A DNA stretch of 57,106 nucleotides, taken from Azospirillum sp. 51_20 (GTDB taxonomy: Bacteria; Pseudomonadota; Alphaproteobacteria; RF32; CAG-239). Position numbers and translations under genes: made by a program. The notes below the pieces were generated by a model. That model had not been told where the DNA came from. It saw nothing but the letters and a program-made list of their open reading frames with translations, and did no database searches. The stretch spans positions 1 through 57,106 of the forward strand of contig MNTV01000025.1 in the NCBI GenBank assembly GCA_001917175.1, written 5' to 3'. Shown here piece by piece: positions 53,408 through 57,106 of this stretch (position 1 is the stretch's first letter; the number at the start of each line of letters is the position of its first letter).

Positions 53408-53782
53408 TCAGCAGCCGAAACGGCGGCTCAATTCCCGGATAATCAGCGCGCACGCCTCGCTTTGCAGGGCGTCGCCGCTTTGTTTCAGCTTTTCTTTAAG
53501 ATGTCCGTAAAGACCACAGGCGTCTTCGCGGGTTATTGCCAGCAGGGCGCCTTCAAAAACGTTCCGCAGTTCCGCGGCATCCAGTTCGTTCAGGCCGGGA
53601 TAGGGGCGGCGATAGAAGAACATCCAGATTTCATCGCAGGCGGCGGCAATGATCCGAAGACCGTTTTTTTCATCCGCCGGCGTTTGCTTTTCCGTTGACG
53701 TCCCCGAACGCGACGCGCGCAGAAACAAAATAACCAGAAAAACCAAACCGGCCAGTACGCAGATCCATAATTTCTCGTTCAT
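53408..53782 (-). CDS. Unknown membrane-anchored protein
   Basis: A 124-residue protein with an N-terminal span (WICVLAGLVFLVILFL) and a soluble helical domain (IIAAACDEIWMFFYRRPYP and later LIIRELSRRFGC). Not recognised. It follows a similarly built gene by 11 bases and starts with the same three residues (MNE), so the two may be distant paralogues. Confidence 0.65.
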   Translation of the reverse strand: MNEKLWICVLAGLVFLVILFLRASRSGTSTEKQTPADEKNGLRIIAAACDEIWMFFYRRPYPGLNELDAAELRNVFEGALLAITREDACGLYGHLKEKLKQSGDALQSEACALIIRELSRRFGC

Positions 53783-53793
53783 GGCGAAAGGTT

Positions 53794-54270
53794 TTAAAAG
53801 TTTGCTTCTTTCAGAGCCGCCAGAAAACAGGCATTACCGATGCGGCAAATGCGGGTGTTTTCCGCCATCTTGCGGTCAAGTCCGCGCATTTCGGCAATTT
53901 CTTCCAGAGAATCGCGCATTTCGCGAAGATAATCATAAAGCTGATAACGATCGACGGAAGGCATAATTTCCAACTCGGCGACCAGATTCTGCATCAGCTT
54001 TGCAAAGCTCGTTCCCGGCTGCCACAAGGCAATTGCTTCCCTTACGCAGCGGCGATCGCCGTCATTGACCACCGGACCGGAAAAAAGGTCGGTTACCATT
54101 TTGCGCAGCACGGTTATTTCCTCCGCCGTTGCCGGCCGATGTTCTTCACCGGGCACGGGAGCGGGCACGCAAACGGCGTTTTTTCTTTTGCCGAAGAGCC
54201 AAAAGGGCATTCCCAGCAGCAAAACCGCGGCAGCAACCGCAATTATTGCCAAAATCAAAGTTTCGTTCAT
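53794..54270 (-). CDS. Unknown membrane-anchored protein
   Basis: A 158-residue protein with an N-terminal span (LILAIIAVAAAVLLLGMPFW), a basic and Pro-rich linker and a helical soluble domain (VDRYQLYDYLREMRDSLEE). No known family. First gene of a two-gene unit with the 124-residue protein. Confidence 0.65.
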   Translation of the reverse strand: MNETLILAIIAVAAAVLLLGMPFWLFGKRKNAVCVPAPVPGEEHRPATAEEITVLRKMVTDLFSGPVVNDGDRRCVREAIALWQPGTSFAKLMQNLVAELEIMPSVDRYQLYDYLREMRDSLEEIAEMRGLDRKMAENTRICRIGNACFLAALKEANF

Positions 54271-54441
54271 AGGATTAAAAATTTTGTTAATAATGATGTT
54301 CAGGCTTTCAGTCTATTCGTTTTTGACAATTTTGTCAACCGGCGTTTTTCCGCATGCGCCTCAGGCCCGGAAAGCGTTCTTTGCAGGCACCTTAAAACAA
54401 ACCTTTTGCCGGCCGGCGGGCTAGGCAAACGCAAAAAAGAT

Positions 54442-54499
54442 CCCCCGCTCGGCCGGGGGTTTTCGGATAACAAAAACGGACTGCCGAATCTTCCGGCAG
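54442..54499 (-). terminator. Double terminator after mutT
   Basis: Two hairpins in tandem: CTGCCG / CGGCAG (54481-54486, 54494-54499) and CCCCCG / CGGGGG (54442-54447, 54454-54459). Each is followed on the minus strand by a T-run. Confidence 0.75.
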
Positions 54500-54522
54500 C
54501 CCGTCAAAACAGTTTTTTCCGC

Positions 54523-54912
54523 TTACAGCCCGACCGTTTTCAAATGGCGGATGATGTCGGTGTCGGCGGGCGGAAATTCGTAATTGTCCATTTCCGCCGG
54601 AGTGACCCAGGCCGCATTCTGATGAACGTTCAGCTTCGGCTCGGCATCGTCGGGAATATGCACGCGGTAAACGTTGATGCGGAATTCGCCGCTGGCATAG
54701 CCGTAGGTGGTGTTCATGATGAATTCGCCGATTTCGGCATCCACATCCAGTTCTTCCTTCAACTCGCGTTTCAGGCATTGCGGCAGCGTTTCGCCCGGCT
54801 CAAGCTTGCCGCCGGGAAATTCCCACACGTTCGGCAGCGGCTTGCCTTCCGGCCGCTGGGCAATAAAGATTTTACCGTTGCGGACAATAATGCCGGCACT
54901 GACGTCTTTCAT
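54523..54912 (-). CDS. mutT: 8-oxo-dGTP diphosphatase (MutT)
   Basis: A 129-residue Nudix protein close to classical MutT: WEFPGGKLEPGETLPQCLKR and ELKEELDV form the Nudix box, preceded by IFIAQRPEGKPLPN and followed by TTYGYASGEFRI and WVTPAEM. It clears oxidised dGTP to avoid A:T to C:G mutations. It starts within the last four bases of gltX, so both are co-translated. Confidence 0.92.
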   Translation of the reverse strand: MKDVSAGIIVRNGKIFIAQRPEGKPLPNVWEFPGGKLEPGETLPQCLKRELKEELDVDAEIGEFIMNTTYGYASGEFRINVYRVHIPDDAEPKLNVHQNAAWVTPAEMDNYEFPPADTDIIRHLKTVGL

Positions 54913-56357
54913 GCTTCCGCTCCCAGTTTGGCCGACGCCGCGGCAATCCGCGCCAGAGTTTCTTGCCGGCCGAGCACGGCGGCAATCTCGGTGGCGCCGC
55001 CGGCAGTGGTTTCCCGGCCGCTCAGGGCAATGCGCAGCGGATAAAGAATCTGCCCGTTTTTCAGTCCGTTTTCGGCGGCCAGAACCTTCAGGCTTTCAAA
55101 CAGGTTTTCGTTGTTCCATTCGGCAATTTCCGGCAGCCGTGCCGCCGCCAGCTTAAGCGCGTTTGCCGCAACCGCACGGTCGGTTTTCATCTTTTTGTTT
55201 TCATAAAGCGACAAATCGTATTCCGGCATTTTTTCCAGAAAATCGGTCTGCGCGGCAATATCGGCAAAGGTTTCCACCCGCGGCTGCAAAACCCGGCTCA
55301 AAATTTCGAGATTAAGCGGGCGGGTCAGGCATTTTTCATACCAGGGCAGCGCCTGACGGTGAAACTCTTCCGGCGACAAAGCGCGGATATAGCAGCCGTT
55401 CATCCAGGTCAGTTTGACAATGTCAAAAATCGCCGGAGACTTGTTCAGACGCTCGACGCTGAAAGCTTTTTCCAGTTCGGTCAGCGAGAAAATTTCGCGG
55501 TCGTCGCCCGGGTTCCAGCCGAGCAGCGCGATGTAGTTGAGGATTGCGGCCGGCAGATAGCCTTTTGCCACCAGATCCTGGAACGAGGCGTCACCGTTTC
55601 TTTTCGACAGTTTGTGCTGGGCGTCTTTCATCACCTGCGGCACGTGAACATAAACCGGCGGCGTCCAGCCGAATGCTTCGTAAATCAGGTTATATTTCGG
55701 GGTTGAGGAAATATATTCGTTGCCGCGCACGACATGAGTAATTGCCATCAGATGATCGTCGATCACATTGGCAAAGTTATAGGTCGGAAAACCGTCGGTC
55801 TTCAGCAGCACGCCCTCGTCCAGATCATCATAGTCAATTTCAATATCGCCGTAAACTTCGTCATGGAAGTGCGATTTGCCCTTTTTGTTGATCGTCTGGC
55901 GGACGGTATAGGGCTCGCCGGCGGCAATTCTTGCCCGTGCCTCTTCCAGCGACAGCCGCTTGCACGGATCCTGAAATTTGGCGGGAACGGCGTTTTCTTC
56001 CGCTTCGTCGTCTTCCGCCTCGTCTTTCGGCGCGCAGAAACAATAATGGGCACCGCCCAACTCAACCAGCTTATGGGCATATTCGGCATAGATCGGCTTT
56101 CTTTCCGACTGAATATACGGTCCGTAATTGCCGCCGATATCCGGCCCCTCGTCCCAATTCATGCCGACGGTTTTCAGGGTCGAATAAATGATGTCGGTCG
56201 CGCCTTCGACATAGCGCTTCTGGTCGGTATCTTCAATCCGAAGCAGAAAATCGCCGCCGGAAGATTTGGCGATCAGATATTCGTACAAAGCGGTGCGCAG
56301 GTTGCCGATATGCATATAACCGGTCGGAGAAGGCGCAAATCTGGTTCTTGCTTTCAT
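54909..56357 (-). CDS. gltX: Glutamyl-tRNA synthetase
   Basis: A 482-residue class I synthetase. The HIGH motif is YMHIGNLRT (His16 on), the second signature is HKLSKRNGD (KMSKS-like), with RIEDTDQKRY and GVLLKTDGFPTYNFANVIDD in between. An acidic insertion (EDDEAEENA) follows the CFCAPKDE region. The start at 56357 has GAGGA six bases upstream; the open frame beyond it is not coding. Whether it also charges tRNA-Gln (with GatCAB) cannot be told here. Confidence 0.96.
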   Translation of the reverse strand: MKARTRFAPSPTGYMHIGNLRTALYEYLIAKSSGGDFLLRIEDTDQKRYVEGATDIIYSTLKTVGMNWDEGPDIGGNYGPYIQSERKPIYAEYAHKLVELGGAHYCFCAPKDEAEDDEAEENAVPAKFQDPCKRLSLEEARARIAAGEPYTVRQTINKKGKSHFHDEVYGDIEIDYDDLDEGVLLKTDGFPTYNFANVIDDHLMAITHVVRGNEYISSTPKYNLIYEAFGWTPPVYVHVPQVMKDAQHKLSKRNGDASFQDLVAKGYLPAAILNYIALLGWNPGDDREIFSLTELEKAFSVERLNKSPAIFDIVKLTWMNGCYIRALSPEEFHRQALPWYEKCLTRPLNLEILSRVLQPRVETFADIAAQTDFLEKMPEYDLSLYENKKMKTDRAVAANALKLAAARLPEIAEWNNENLFESLKVLAAENGLKNGQILYPLRIALSGRETTAGGATEIAAVLGRQETLARIAAASAKLGAEA

Positions 56358-56510
56358 TTTTTTCCTCATAAAATCAATTTTGCGAATCTTTGTCCCTAAA
56401 ATAGCGCAATTTGAAATTTTCACAAGCATTTTTATGCCCCGGTCCCGGCCCCCGTTTTCAACAACGTTCTCTCGTCCGGACGGGAACGGAGGTTTTAGCC
56501 GGCAAATGCA

Positions 56511-56542
56511 AAAACCGTCCCGCGGCAAAACGGGACGGTTTT
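56511..56542. terminator. Hairpin terminator
   Basis: Twelve-base arms AAAACCGTCCCG / CGGGACGGTTTT (56511-56522, 56531-56542) around an 8-base loop, just past the HTH gene stop on the minus strand. Confidence 0.85.
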
Positions 56543-56547
56543 CGGTT

Positions 56548-56856
56548 TTACAACGGTTCCGGCGAAGAAAGTTCTTCCCTCTCCCCGGCTTTTTCTGACC
56601 GGTTCTGCGCGCCGGGTTCCCGGCGACGGTACTTTTCTTTCTCCTGTTCGCTGATCTCCTGAGGACGAAAGCTGCCGGGTTTCCGGTCTACCAGCTCAAT
56701 GCCGATCCCTTTGCCGTAAAAATCGAGCAGCAGTTTGTAGGCGCTCCATTGGGCGGTGCTGCCAAGCTCAAGCTGGTCTATCATCTGCCACGGAACACCG
56801 CTTTGTTTGGCCGCATGCTCCAGGCGAATCCCGTGATTGCGACGGTATTCGCCCAA
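56548..56856 (-). CDS. HTH-domain protein with unclear start
   Basis: A protein of about 102 residues from a TTG at 56856. LGEYRRNHGIRLEHAAKQSG and VPWQMIDQLELG look like an XRE-type helix-turn-helix, followed by WSAYKLLLDFYGKGIGIELV and a charged tail. Coding character continues upstream (KKSKLHIKQKIGRK) as far as an in-frame TAA at 56920-56922, but there is no ATG or GTG in that stretch. The gene may use a rare start or have lost its 5' end. From 56920 to the window end no gene is supported. Confidence 0.55.
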   Translation of the reverse strand: MGEYRRNHGIRLEHAAKQSGVPWQMIDQLELGSTAQWSAYKLLLDFYGKGIGIELVDRKPGSFRPQEISEQEKEKYRRREPGAQNRSEKAGEREELSSPEPL

Positions 56857-57106
56857 TTTCCGGCCGATTTTTTGTTTGATGTGAAGTTTGGATTTCTTGA
56901 TAAATTCAAGGTGAGGGAGTTAACGACTGTGCAAGAACAGTCCGGGTTATTCGCGCCTATAGCCTTATATCCCCGGCTCCCTCTGTGAGGAGTCGTTCTT
57001 TTCTTGCAAGGAGCCGTTACACTCCGCACCCGGCCTCCCGGATGCGGGATTGATATTAAAGAAATTACCGCCCGTTGGCAAGAGCTTTCTTTTAATCAAC
57101 ACTCCC

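Overview
This window looks like a chromosomal piece of an uncultured Gram-negative bacterium. Evidence for an outer membrane includes a complete Mla-type lipid transport operon with a PqiC-like lipoprotein, OpgG/OpgH periplasmic glucan synthesis, an autotransporter barrel ending in Phe, and many lipobox or signal-peptide proteins. The gene content (AdiA/AdiC acid resistance, HdeD, FucO lactaldehyde reductase, FNR-type boxes) suggests an intestinal, low-oxygen lifestyle. The family mix reminds me of gut Alphaproteobacteria known from metagenomes, but this placement is an inference. The first ~260 bases are GC-richer and encode the start of an unrelated PHP-family phosphatase, so the left edge is probably a chimeric join.

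Layout. 0.3-12 kb holds housekeeping genes: DsbD-like thioredoxin tail, RNase HI, AlbA_2-domain protein, M16 protease, family-2 glycosyltransferase, one-subunit glycyl-tRNA synthetase, HAD phosphatase, Nudix hydrolase, a lipoprotein gene broken by a stop codon, hexose-6-phosphate mutarotase, a minimal MGMT-type protein, a PD-(D/E)xK protein and a DUF2130 protein. 12.3-19.3 kb is AT-rich and mobile: a decapitated autotransporter, a 346-bp tandem array of small membrane-protein genes, an AAA/DUF234 ATPase, two unknown genes and a large tyrosine recombinase with an amber codon, ending at tRNA-Gln(TTG). 19.5-20.0 kb contains three ~135-bp tandem repeats, each carrying a perfect 16-bp FNR/FixK-like palindrome.

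20.4-36 kb returns to envelope and stress genes: a lipoprotein hydrolase, the adiA-adiC arginine-dependent acid-resistance pair, a 7(1) septoil knot protein, a large MscS channel, an opgG-(unknown)-opgH-L,D-transpeptidase operon, a CNNM/CorC-type protein and two small envelope proteins. 36.2-43.8 kb is a second accessory region: a frameshifted FMN-dependent lactate/2-hydroxyacid oxidase pseudogene, a CHAP/NlpC-like protein, HdeD, a HAD-IIA phosphatase, then a tightly packed HNH-nuclease toxin/SUKH immunity pair followed by a small protein and a zeta-toxin-like kinase.

43.8-57.1 kb contains a PH-domain protein, fucO, an ECF sigma cassette with a one-TM protein and a Spy/CpxP-like periplasmic protein, an mlaE-mlaF-mlaD-pqiC operon whose last gene is a soluble FtsK-type motor, a MATE exporter, two membrane-anchored unknowns, mutT-gltX and a truncated-looking HTH gene. 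Most operons are packed with 4-base start/stop overlaps and bounded by clear hairpin terminators.
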